Program-made: the position numbers and the translations under genes
The notes under the pieces: model-generated
Told to the model about the DNA's origin: nothing
Databases searched by the model: none
Seen by the model: the letters and a program-made list of their open reading frames with translations, nothing else
Assembly: GCF_000280925.3 (NCBI RefSeq)
Contig: NZ_CP012109.1
Span: forward strand, 6,158,501-6,222,500
Origin: Myxococcus hansupus
GTDB lineage: Bacteria > Myxococcota > Myxococcia > Myxococcales > Myxococcaceae
Reading direction: 5' to 3'
DNA length: 64,000 nucleotides
Shown here: one piece after another, positions 29,759-37,917 of the stretch
Layout: every line of letters starts with the position of its first letter
Position numbering within the stretch: position 1 is the first letter of the stretch

Positions 29759-30520
29759 CTATTCGAACTTCCCGTGACGCCCCGCCCCCTGGGCAAATCG
29801 CGTGGCGCCGGCGAGGGACTCCGACTCCAGCACCTTGACGCCGCGCGAGAATTCCTGACGCAGTGCTTCCTCCAGGCCCAGGCCCCCCTGCTCATAGGCC
29901 GAGCGCCGGTCCGCCTTCATGCACGCCTGGGGGAACGCGGCCACCTCCCGCGCCAGTGCCTCGGCCGCCTCGCGCGCCTGTCCCCGGGGCACCACGCGGT
30001 TCACCAGCCCCATGGCCAGCGCCTCCTGTGCGGGGACGGGCCTGCCGGTGAGGATGAGGTCCAGCGCCCGCGACAGGCCAATGAGCCGGGGCAGCCGCAG
30101 CGTGCCGCCGTCGATGAGGGGCACACCCCAGCGCCGGCAGAAGACGCCCAGCACCGCGTCCTCTTCCGCCACGCGCAGGTCGCACCACAGGGCCAGCTCC
30201 AGTCCACCCGCCACCGCATGCCCGCCAATGGACGCGATGACGGGCTTGGACAGCAGCATGCGCGAGGGGCCCATGGGGCCGTCGCCATCCAGCTCCAACC
30301 GGGGCAGCCGCCCCTCCGACACGGCCTTCAGGTCCGCGCCCGCGCAGAAGGTGCCGCCGTCCCCGTGGAGCACGCCCACCTTCGCGTCCGGGTCCGCGTC
30401 GAAGGCCCGGAAGGCGTCCGCCAGCGCCTGGGCGGTGACGCCGTCCACGGCGTTGCGCACCTCCGGGCGGTGCAGGATGACGGTGGTGACGGGGCCGCTC
30501 TTCTCGACGCGCACGCTCAT
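29759..30520 (-). CDS. Enoyl-CoA hydratase/isomerase family protein
   Basis: 253 residues from ATG at 30520. The crotonase fold is shown by VILHRPEVRNAVDG, GTFCAGADLKAVSEG (oxyanion-hole strand), VIASIGGHAVAGGLELALWCD and GLVNRVVPRGQ. The catalytic Glu pair of true hydratases is not both evident: the second position reads FCRRWGVPLIDGG. The exact reaction is therefore uncertain. It is divergent from the methyltransferase gene with 136 bp between starts. Confidence 0.88.
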   Translation of the reverse strand: MSVRVEKSGPVTTVILHRPEVRNAVDGVTAQALADAFRAFDADPDAKVGVLHGDGGTFCAGADLKAVSEGRLPRLELDGDGPMGPSRMLLSKPVIASIGGHAVAGGLELALWCDLRVAEEDAVLGVFCRRWGVPLIDGGTLRLPRLIGLSRALDLILTGRPVPAQEALAMGLVNRVVPRGQAREAAEALAREVAAFPQACMKADRRSAYEQGGLGLEEALRQEFSRGVKVLESESLAGATRFAQGAGRHGKFE

Positions 30521-30656
30521 GGCGCCGGAGTCTTCTTCCCTCGGGCGGGGACCGCAATCGTCCAAGCGCCGCGCGGGAGGCCTTTCCGCGCTTGTCGTCC
30601 GCCGGAGAGTCGGGGATGAGGGGGCCGCGGTGGTCTGGACGGAAGGACGCTTGGGC

Positions 30657-31643
30657 ATGGTGGATACAGACGGGAATCAGGGCTCTCACGACGCGAACGG
30701 CCCATCGGGCATGTTCGCCAACCGCCTGCGCAAGGGCGACAAGCGCTTCCGCAAGTGGGCCCGGACGCAGGGCCTGACGGCCTTCCGCGTCTACGACAGG
30801 GACATCCCCGAGTACCCCTTCGCCATCGACATCTACGGCGACTGCGTCCACGTGGTGGAGTACCCCCGCCGGCGCGCGATTGCCTCCGGCGCCGCGGACG
30901 CGCAGCGGGAGGAGGTCCTCGCCGCGGTGTCACAGGCGCTGGCCGTCCCGCCCGAGCGCATCTTCGTGAAAACCCACACGCCCCAGCCCTGGGGCCGCTC
31001 CCAGTACGGCCGGGTGGGACAGGACAGCGGGCGCCTGGTGGTGGAGGAGCAGGGCCTGAAGTTCTGGGTGAACCTGGGCGACTACCTGGACACCGGCCTG
31101 TTCATGGACCACCGCAACACCCGCGCGCGCGTGCGGGAGGAGGCCCGGGGCAAGCGCTTCCTCAACCTCTTCGCGTACACCGGGGCCTTCACCGTCTACG
31201 CCGCCGCCGGGGGCGCCGCGAGCACGATGACGGTGGACCTGTCCAACACGTACCTGGACTGGGCTGAGGACAACCTGGAGCTCAACGGGCTGGCCGACGC
31301 GCGCCATGTCCTGGTGCGCGCGGACGCCAAGGCCTGGGTGGAAGCGCAGGCCGGCGCGCCGGAGCGGTACGACCTGGTGGTGTGCGACCCGCCGTCCTTC
31401 TCCACGTCGAAGAAGATGTCGGGCAGCTTCAACGTGCAGCGCGACCACCCTCGCCTGCTGGCCGCCATCCGGGCGCTGCTGGCGCCCGGCGGCGTCCTCT
31501 ACTTCTCCAACAACTTCCTGGGGTTCCAACTGGACCCGAAGGCCACGCGGGGGATGGAGGTGGAGGAAATCACCCCGCGCTCCATCCCCGAGGACTTCCA
31601 GCGCAAGGAGATCCACCGCTGCTGGCGCATGGTGGCTCCCTGA
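30657..31643 (+). CDS. Class I SAM-dependent rRNA methyltransferase (RlmK/RlmI-like)
   Basis: 328 residues from ATG at 30657. The N-terminal part (FANRLRKGDKRFRKWARTQG, then AFRVYDRDIPEYPFAIDIYG) matches the region before the catalytic domain of RlmK-type enzymes. The Rossmann domain has FLNLFAYTGAFTVYAAAGGA (motif I) and DLVVCDPPSFSTSKKM (motif IV, DPPSF), typical of 23S rRNA base methyltransferases. Length fits a stand-alone RlmK-like protein without the RlmL half. It converges on the lipoprotein gene with an 18-bp gap. Position specificity is not known. Confidence 0.85.
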   Translation: MVDTDGNQGSHDANGPSGMFANRLRKGDKRFRKWARTQGLTAFRVYDRDIPEYPFAIDIYGDCVHVVEYPRRRAIASGAADAQREEVLAAVSQALAVPPERIFVKTHTPQPWGRSQYGRVGQDSGRLVVEEQGLKFWVNLGDYLDTGLFMDHRNTRARVREEARGKRFLNLFAYTGAFTVYAAAGGAASTMTVDLSNTYLDWAEDNLELNGLADARHVLVRADAKAWVEAQAGAPERYDLVVCDPPSFSTSKKMSGSFNVQRDHPRLLAAIRALLAPGGVLYFSNNFLGFQLDPKATRGMEVEEITPRSIPEDFQRKEIHRCWRMVAP

Positions 31644-31661
31644 CGCGGGCGTCCGTCCCGG

Positions 31662-32906
31662 CTACAGCCAGCAGACGTTGTCGAGGCAGCGCTCGCCGGC
31701 CGGGCACTCGCAGTTGGCCTGGCAGCTATTGCCGCTGCCCGTGTTGACCGGCTTGCAGGCGCCATCCGTGCAGACCTGACCGGCGGGGCACTCGCAGTTG
31801 GCGCGGCACACCGGGGTGGACGTCCCGGCGTCCAGGACCGGCGGAGGCGGCGGCGCCTTGCACTGGCCGTTGGAGCAGACCATCCCCGAGGGGCAGTCGC
31901 AGTTGGCCTGGCAGGCCGGGCCCGTGCCCGCATCCGGCGGCGGAGGCGGCGGCGCCGGCGGACGGCAGTAGCCACCCGTGCAGACTTCACCCGAGGGGCA
32001 GTCGCAGTTGGCCACGCACGTCTGGCCCGGGTCCGGCTCCGGCGCCTTGCACTGGCCATTGAAGCAGACCTTGCCGGCGGGGCAGTCGCAGTTGGCGCGG
32101 CACTCGCCGCCGTCCGGGATGGGCAGGCAGTAGCCAATCTGGCAGGCGTAGTTCTCCGGGCACTGGGTGGTGGATTCGCACGCCGCGCGGCACTGGCCAT
32201 CCACGCAGTCCTTGCCGCCCGAGCAGTCCGCGGCCGTGGAGCAGTGATTCGGGTCCACCGGGCGGGGGCGGCACAGGCCGCTCACGCACATGTCCGAAGC
32301 ATCGCACCAGGTGTCGTCATGGCAGCCGCGGATGCACTGGTTGTTGATGCAGTAGTTCCCCGCGCCGCAGTCCAGATTGACCCGGCACGCCTGGGGACCG
32401 GAGCCACCGTCCACCGCGCCGCCGTCCGGGCGGGTGCCACCGTCCGAGCCCGCATCCGGGCGCGTCCCGCCGTCCGTGCCGGAATCCGGGCGGGTGCCAC
32501 CGTCAGAGCCCGCGTCCGGGCGAGTTCCACCGTCCGTGCCGGCGTCCGGGCGCGTCCCGCCGTCCGAGGAGCCCGTGCCCACGCAGAAGCGGTCCTGGCA
32601 CTTCTGGTCCGCGCCGCACTGGGAATCCCGCGAGCAGGGCTGCACGCAGTAGCTGTTGATGCAGATCTGCGAGCCCGAGCAGTCGATGGACGTCGAACAC
32701 TGTCCCGTGCCACGCGGAATGTCGCGACACACCCCGCCGCGGCAGCTCTGGCCGCTGTCGCAGTCCCGGTCGGACGCGCAGAGGCAGATGTCGTCGTCGA
32801 AGTCGTCGTACCAGTCGTCCTCACCATGGACAATGCAGCTTGGGAGGACGGCGAGTACCGCGAGCAGCGGCAGCCACATCAGGCTACGACTGGGTGTGTT
32901 CCGCAT
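31662..32906 (-). CDS. Cys-rich repeat lipoprotein
   Basis: About 414 residues from ATG at 32906 (five more if 32921 is used). The signal peptide ends in a lipobox, LAVLPSC. The protein is built from short cysteine modules (about 8, of the type CxANCDCPSGxVCxxGxCK) with Pro-rich spacers. A central stretch of five 10-residue repeats (DGGTRPDAGS type) separates two groups. This layout is common in myxobacterial surface lipoproteins; the cysteines probably form disulfides. The gene is divergent from an ECF sigma factor gene and could belong to its regulon, which is inference. No enzymatic motif is seen. Confidence 0.8.
   Translation of the reverse strand: MRNTPSRSLMWLPLLAVLAVLPSCIVHGEDDWYDDFDDDICLCASDRDCDSGQSCRGGVCRDIPRGTGQCSTSIDCSGSQICINSYCVQPCSRDSQCGADQKCQDRFCVGTGSSDGGTRPDAGTDGGTRPDAGSDGGTRPDSGTDGGTRPDAGSDGGTRPDGGAVDGGSGPQACRVNLDCGAGNYCINNQCIRGCHDDTWCDASDMCVSGLCRPRPVDPNHCSTAADCSGGKDCVDGQCRAACESTTQCPENYACQIGYCLPIPDGGECRANCDCPAGKVCFNGQCKAPEPDPGQTCVANCDCPSGEVCTGGYCRPPAPPPPPPDAGTGPACQANCDCPSGMVCSNGQCKAPPPPPVLDAGTSTPVCRANCECPAGQVCTDGACKPVNTGSGNSCQANCECPAGERCLDNVCWL
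32422..32566 (-). repeat. 30-bp in-frame repeat (DGGTRPDAGS) in the Cys-rich lipoprotein
   Basis: Five 10-codon units, DGGTRPDAGT, DGGTRPDAGS, DGGTRPDSGT, DGGTRPDAGS and DGGTRPDGGA, lie in tandem between the cysteine modules. They encode an acidic Gly/Thr/Pro spacer. Confidence 0.85.
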
Positions 32907-32997
32907 GGGTGGGGACTCCAAATGCGTGGGGAACCGGTCCGGCCACCGGAGGGGTTGTCCGGTTTCTGCACCGATGGACTCCGTAGCCCAGACGGAT

Positions 32998-33018
32998 GAT
33001 CAAAAAATTTATTTGATC
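32998..33018. promoter_or_regulatory. AT-rich 7-bp inverted repeat, candidate operator
   Basis: GATCAAA (32998-33004) and TTTGATC (33012-33018) are perfect inverted half-sites around a 7-base AT spacer. The element stands out in a ~70% GC genome. It lies 43 bp upstream of the sigma factor start and about 92 bp from the divergent lipoprotein start, so one regulator could control both. Confidence 0.6.
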
Positions 33019-33060
33019 GGCATTCGTCTTTCCGGAGACCCATGGCCATGGAGGTATGTA

Positions 33061-33810
33061 GTGGCCTGGACCTTTCATCTGGTCAGCGGACTTGCCCCGG
33101 CCGGGGTCGGGCCGTTGCCCTCGGCCGAGGGAGAACCCCTGGTGTTCCTGCGTGGAGCCCGCTCATTCGCGCACGCCACCAGCCTCCCGGAGGCGCGAAC
33201 GGGCACCGCCACGTCTGGCGCGCCCGCGTTGGATGAATCACGGCTCCAGGGATTGGTCCGCCGCATCCAGGACGGGGACCTGACCGCCTTCGAACAGCTC
33301 TACGCCCTCACGCACGCGGACGCGTCCCGGACGCTGTGGCACCTCGTGGGAAACCGCGTGGACGTGGAGGACCTCCTTCAAGAGGCCTACATCCGGCTGC
33401 TCACGGCCGTGAAGGGCTACCGGGGCGAGTCCAAGTTCCGGACCTTCTTCTACCGGGTGTGCTCGAACGTGGCCCTGTCCCACCTGCGCTGGAAACGCCG
33501 CAGGCCCGAGGACAGCTTCGGGGAGCTGCCGGAGACAGAGGCCCACGGGGAGGACCCGGAACGCGCCGCGGCGAGGCGTCAGGCGGCGCGGCTGGTGGAG
33601 CTGGCTCTGGAGAAGTTGAAGCCGAAGAAGCGCATCGTCTTCGTCTACTACGAGCTGTGTGGAATGAGCCCGGACGAGATCGCCGAGGCCGTGGGAAGCT
33701 CGCCCAACACCGTCCGCAGCCGGCTGCACCACGCGCGGCTGGAGTTCAACGAAGCCATGCAGCGTCTGCTCGGCGAAAGCCGTTCTGGAGGTTCCCATGG
33801 CGCACCCTGA
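33061..33810 (+). CDS. ECF-type RNA polymerase sigma factor
   Basis: 249 residues from a GTG at 33061, chosen because GGAGG (33050-33054) sits six bases upstream. The first 60 residues are unusual for the family. Region 2 begins at LVRRIQDGDLTAFEQLY and includes DVEDLLQEAYIRLL and KFRTFFYRVCSNVALSHLR. Region 4 contains ELCGMSPDEIAEAVGSSPNT and VRSRLHHARLEF. The reading frame overlaps the next gene by 14 bp. That gene starts with a zinc-finger anti-sigma motif, so the two form a sigma/anti-sigma pair. Confidence 0.88.
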   Translation: MAWTFHLVSGLAPAGVGPLPSAEGEPLVFLRGARSFAHATSLPEARTGTATSGAPALDESRLQGLVRRIQDGDLTAFEQLYALTHADASRTLWHLVGNRVDVEDLLQEAYIRLLTAVKGYRGESKFRTFFYRVCSNVALSHLRWKRRRPEDSFGELPETEAHGEDPERAAARRQAARLVELALEKLKPKKRIVFVYYELCGMSPDEIAEAVGSSPNTVRSRLHHARLEFNEAMQRLLGESRSGGSHGAP

Positions 33811-35589
33811 GCACCTCGCGCTGTGGGCCCTGGCCGCGGGTGAGCTGGACGCGGAGGCTCGCGTCCGTGTGGAAGCGCACGTCGCGGACTGTGAGGCGTG
33901 CGCCCAGGCCCTGGAACAGGTCCGCCAGTCCCGCGCCGTGCTGCAGGACGCGCGTGATGTGTCACCCGCGATGCGCACGAACGTGATGAGCGAGCGGCTG
34001 CGCTCGGAGGCCGCGCGACGGCTGGGGGGCTCCCGCCCGACGGTCCGTTGGCCGTGGGCGGTGGCCCTCGCCGGGACCTGCGCGGTGCTGCTGGTGCTGT
34101 GGCTGGTCCGTGCTCCGGCGGGTCTCGGCGGCGCGGATGGGCTCGTGGCGGAGCGCCCTGCGCGCGAGGCTGGCTCCCTGCCAGCGCGAGGAACGACGGG
34201 GCGCGCGACGACAGATGTACCGGATGGCACCGCACACGGAGAGGACGTGCTCCCTGGGGGCATCGCCCAGGCGCCTCCGCTGAACGATGAACCGACTGGC
34301 GGCGACACCCCACCGGGAGAGCGCGTGGCCATCGTGGAGGCCGAGCGTACCGCCACCTCCGGTGCCGTCATCCGGGAGACCGGAGGACAGGAACGCGCCT
34401 TGGCACCGGGCATGCGGCTGCGGTCGGGCACGGCGGTGCGAACCCCCGCCCGGTCCAGCGCGATGCTGCGCCTGCCCGACGAGAGCCGGGTGAGGCTGTC
34501 CGCGGGCTCGGAGGTGGAGCTCTCCCGGGCGGAGTCCCGCGACGTCCACCTCACGGTGAAGCAGGGACGCCTCTCCGTGGAAGCGTCACACGCGGAGCGG
34601 CACGGCTTCCTCGTCGAGGCCGCGGGCATGCGCGTGTCCGTGGTGGGAACCGTCTTCACGGTGGAACGGACGAAGGATGGCGCGGCGGTGGCCGTGGCCG
34701 AGGGCCAGGTCCGTGTCGAGGCGGACGGTCAGCCCGCGCGGCTGGTCAGCGCGGGGGAGCGGCTGGAGCTCCACTCGCAAAAGCACACGCTGAGCCCACG
34801 GAAGATGTCGAAGCCGGACCTGCGGGCGTTCGCGGAGCTGCGCGAGCCCGCCGTCACGGAGCCGGTGCGGCCCAGCGCCACGCGCCCCGTGCAGAAGACC
34901 GAAGCACCGCGCGCGTCGCCAGACACCACGCAGGGTGGCATCACGGGGGTGCCCCCCGGTCCGCTCGCGCCGGCCGACCCGCCGCCAACCACTCCAGGCG
35001 CCATCGCCGCGGCCACGCCAGGGACGCAGCCCCCAACGACGCCGGAAGCCACGTCGGCGGTGACGCCCGGAACGCAGCCTGAAGCCATCTCGGCGGTGAC
35101 GCCCGGTCCGAGTGCGCCACCTCCCGCCAATGCCCTGGCGCCGGTGGGCGCCGCTGGCAACGCGGCACTGGCGCCTCCAGCCCCCGTGGACCCCGGCCAG
35201 GAGTTCGCGCCCTACCCGCTCCCATCGGTGAATCCCCCGCGCCCGCCGCCCCGGAGGCGCAACCCGAGGTGGTGGCCAAGAAGGTTCCGAAGAAGCGCGA
35301 GCCGCTGATTCCCATGGCCCTGGTCTCGAAGAACGCGGACGAGCGGTTCCTGGGCTACGCCCGGATTCAAATCAGCTCGCGCAAGTGTGAGAACTTCCTC
35401 GTGGGCCTGGAGGAGATTGCCGAGCGCAGCCCGCGCAAGGCCCACCGGGAGCAGGCTCGCTACCTGCGGGCGCGGTGCTTCGAGGAGAAGCTCGAATCCC
35501 ACCGGGCCCGGGACGAGTACCGCATCTACCTCCAGGAGTTCCCGCGCGGGAAATACATCAAGGAGGCCCGCGCGGCCTTGCTGCCCTGA
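33797..35589 (+). pseudogene. Anti-sigma/FecR-domain transmembrane protein with TPR-like tail, apparent frameshift
   Basis: The N-terminus has the zinc-binding HVADCEAC motif of anti-sigma factors, then a membrane helix (WAVALAGTCAVLLVLWLV, about 88-105). A FecR domain follows (AVIRETGGQ, VRLSAGSEVELS, AGMRVSVVGTVFTVERT), then a Pro/Thr linker. The frame ends at 35308 in Arg-rich nonsense, while another frame carries VVAKKVPKKREPLIPM and helical repeats to 35589. Adding one C to the run at 35234-35238 joins them (VNPPAPAAPEAQPEVV). It is probably a sequence error, giving about 597 residues. It would hold the preceding sigma factor inactive until a periplasmic signal arrives. Confidence 0.78.
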
Positions 35590-35814
35590 GACCGGCTGCC
35601 CTCAGGGGAGCGCTGGGCGGGAGCCCCCGAGGGCGCAACGCGGACACCGCCGACGTCGCCCTTCGATACTCCGTGCGCGGTCATTGGAGCCTCCGAAGCA
35701 CGGCAGAGGTCAGCACTGCACGCGCATTCGCGGCCGATCGCCCCGCTCAGCGCGCCAAGCGCCAGCGCTCGGTTCCGCTGGGCGTCCAGCAGCCGACGTC
35801 CGGCAGCCCTGGCG

Positions 35815-37011
35815 TCAGCCCTCGGTGCCCGTGCGCGGCAGCTTCTGCGGTGGCTCGGTGGCGTTGCCTCGCGCCACCAGCTCACGCACCACGGACTCCA
35901 GCGCGCGAATGCGACGGCCCGCCCGGCCCGGGGCCCACTGCTCCACGTCCGGCCCTCGGAGCAGCTCCATCGCCTGCTCCACCCCGCCCGCCTTGCCCTT
36001 CAACGCGCGCGCCGTGGCCAGCCGCACGCTGCTTGACGGCCGCCGGGAGATGCCACCCGCCCACAACAAATCCAACGCGAAGGTCGTCCACACCGCCAGC
36101 TCGTCGTCGGGACGGAGGAAGGCCTCGAAGCGATTCATCGCCTCCAGCCGGGGCTCGCCCGCGCGGAGGACGTCCTCGGACAGCTCCACGTGCAGCGGCG
36201 TACTGTAGGCCAGCGGCTGCTCGGGCGCGATGACAGCCTCGAAGCGCTCGCCTGTGGACGGTCGGCACGCCACCGCGTGCACCAGCTCGGTGGGAAACTC
36301 GTCGCCGCCCGCCGGGTGCGCGTTGGCCTCGCCGTAGAAGAGGACCAGCTTCTCGAAGCGCTCGGCCAGTGAGCGCAGCTCCAGGGGCGGACGCCACGGC
36401 CCGAAGTAGATGCGGCGCCGGTTGGGCGACGTCCGCGTCGACTGCCGCTCCAACTGCGTGTCCACCATGTACTCGAACGCCCGCAGCATGGTGTCGAAGC
36501 GCGCCGGGTCACCTTCCAGGATGCCCAGCATCTCCACCACCGCCTCGATGGTGGACACGCAGTGGTCCGCGGGCTCCGCGCGAATGCGGTAGTTGCTCGG
36601 TCGGCGCGGCACGAAGCCGATGCGCGGCAGGCCCGCCAGCACCGGGTTGCGCGAGACGACCTTCTTCGCCTGTGGCCAGGTGCCATCCACCACGATGAGC
36701 GTCTTGGGCGGATTGAGGCTCGCCTCCTCCACCGTGATGGCGTCCTCGCCCGGGAACAGCACGGCCACCGACTCCGGCTGGGCCGCCAGCGCTTCCAACC
36801 GCGCGTGGCCGGTGAAGTCGACGCCCTCGTGCAGCTCCGAGTTGCTCAGCGACAGGTGGGCCATGCGCGCGGTGCCAATGGCGACGCGGCTCTCACGCGG
36901 GTGCTGGAGGAACACCACGCGCGTGCGCGTCTCCAGCCGGGGCGGCAACTGCGCGCAATAACACGTGCTCTCGGGACGACGACAACGCAGACAGAGGTTA
37001 CGCACGGCCAC
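35815..37011 (-). CDS. DTW-domain protein, probable tRNA-uridine aminocarboxypropyltransferase
   Basis: 398 residues from a GTG at 37011. The N-terminal DTW domain has CLRCRRPESTCYC (zinc-like cysteines), FLQHPRESRVAIGTARM, the VVDGTWPQAKKV signature and YRIRAEPADHCVSTIEAV. DTW (TapT-type) enzymes form acp3U in tRNA using SAM. The second half (about 230-398) is an unrecognised extension. It is divergent from rsmE. The exact start is uncertain because GTG codons at 37011 and 37005 are both plausible. Confidence 0.82.
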   Translation of the reverse strand: MAVRNLCLRCRRPESTCYCAQLPPRLETRTRVVFLQHPRESRVAIGTARMAHLSLSNSELHEGVDFTGHARLEALAAQPESVAVLFPGEDAITVEEASLNPPKTLIVVDGTWPQAKKVVSRNPVLAGLPRIGFVPRRPSNYRIRAEPADHCVSTIEAVVEMLGILEGDPARFDTMLRAFEYMVDTQLERQSTRTSPNRRRIYFGPWRPPLELRSLAERFEKLVLFYGEANAHPAGGDEFPTELVHAVACRPSTGERFEAVIAPEQPLAYSTPLHVELSEDVLRAGEPRLEAMNRFEAFLRPDDELAVWTTFALDLLWAGGISRRPSSSVRLATARALKGKAGGVEQAMELLRGPDVEQWAPGRAGRRIRALESVVRELVARGNATEPPQKLPRTGTEG

Positions 37012-37122
37012 CGCCTTTACGGCACCCCTCGGAACCGGGCAAGTCCCGCCACCCGAGAAGCCGGGGCAGGCGGGGGGCCAGGGGGCTGGCCTCCCCCTGG
37101 ACGGCAAAGTACAGAGCCCTCC

Positions 37123-37886
37123 GTGAATCTGCTGCTCCTGCTCGACGACGACTTCCTGCCAGACGGCACCGCGCGGCTCACCGGGCGGAGGGCCCAGCAT
37201 GCCCGGGAGGTGCTTCGGGCCGAACCCGGCGAATCCCTCCGCGTGGGGCGGCTGGGCGGCCTCACCGGCACCGGCGAGGTCCTGGAGAACAGCGCGGGCG
37301 TGCTGCACGTCCGCGTCACCCTCACCGAGCCACCGCCCCCGCGCCCAGGCATCGACCTGCTGCTGGCCATCCCCGCCCCAAGGCCTTGAAGAAGGTGCTG
37401 CCCGCGGTGGCCTCGCTGGGCGTGGACCGCATTGTCCTGGTCAACGCGGCGCGCGTGGAGAAGAGCTACTTCGACTCCAAGGTGCTGGACGCCGCCTTCG
37501 TCCACGAGCTGCTCATCCAGGGCCTGGAGCAGGCCCGCGACACGCGCCTGCCGGAGGTCCTCGTGCGCGAGCGCTTCCGCCCCTTCGTCGAGGATGAACT
37601 CGACGCCGTGTTCGGGAAGGAAACACTGCGCCTGCTCCCCCACCCGCCCGCGAAGCAGCCCCTCCGCGCGCTGGGCGTGGGGACGGCTCAGCGCGTCGTA
37701 CTCGCCATTGGCCCGGACGGAGGCTGGGTGCCCTTCGAAACGGACCTTCTGGAAGCCCACGGTTTCCACCCTTTTTCGTTGGGGCCCCGCATTCTTCGCG
37801 TGGAGACAGCCGTGCCCGTCCTCCTTGGGCAGGTCACACTTCTACGAGAAGACATCACCGCGCCCTCCGAGCCAACTCGGGCTTGA
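37123..37886 (+). pseudogene. rsmE: 16S rRNA m3U1498 methyltransferase RsmE, apparent frameshift
   Basis: The N-terminal PUA-like half starts at GTG 37123 (MNLLLLLDDDFLPDG, HAREVLRAEPGESLRVG) and ends in LLLAIP. The remainder is in another frame (KKVLPAVASLGVDRIVLVNA, VLAIGPDGGWVPFE, LGPRILRVETAVPVLLGQ) with the RsmE knot motifs GPDGG and LGxRILRxETA. One extra C in the run at 37371-37374 restores LLLAIPRPKALKKVLPAV. As RsmE is widely conserved and both halves look intact, a base-calling error is more likely than inactivation. Confidence 0.85.
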
Positions 37887-37917
37887 AGTACCGCCGCGCG
37901 CGGGTGAAGAGTGGTCC

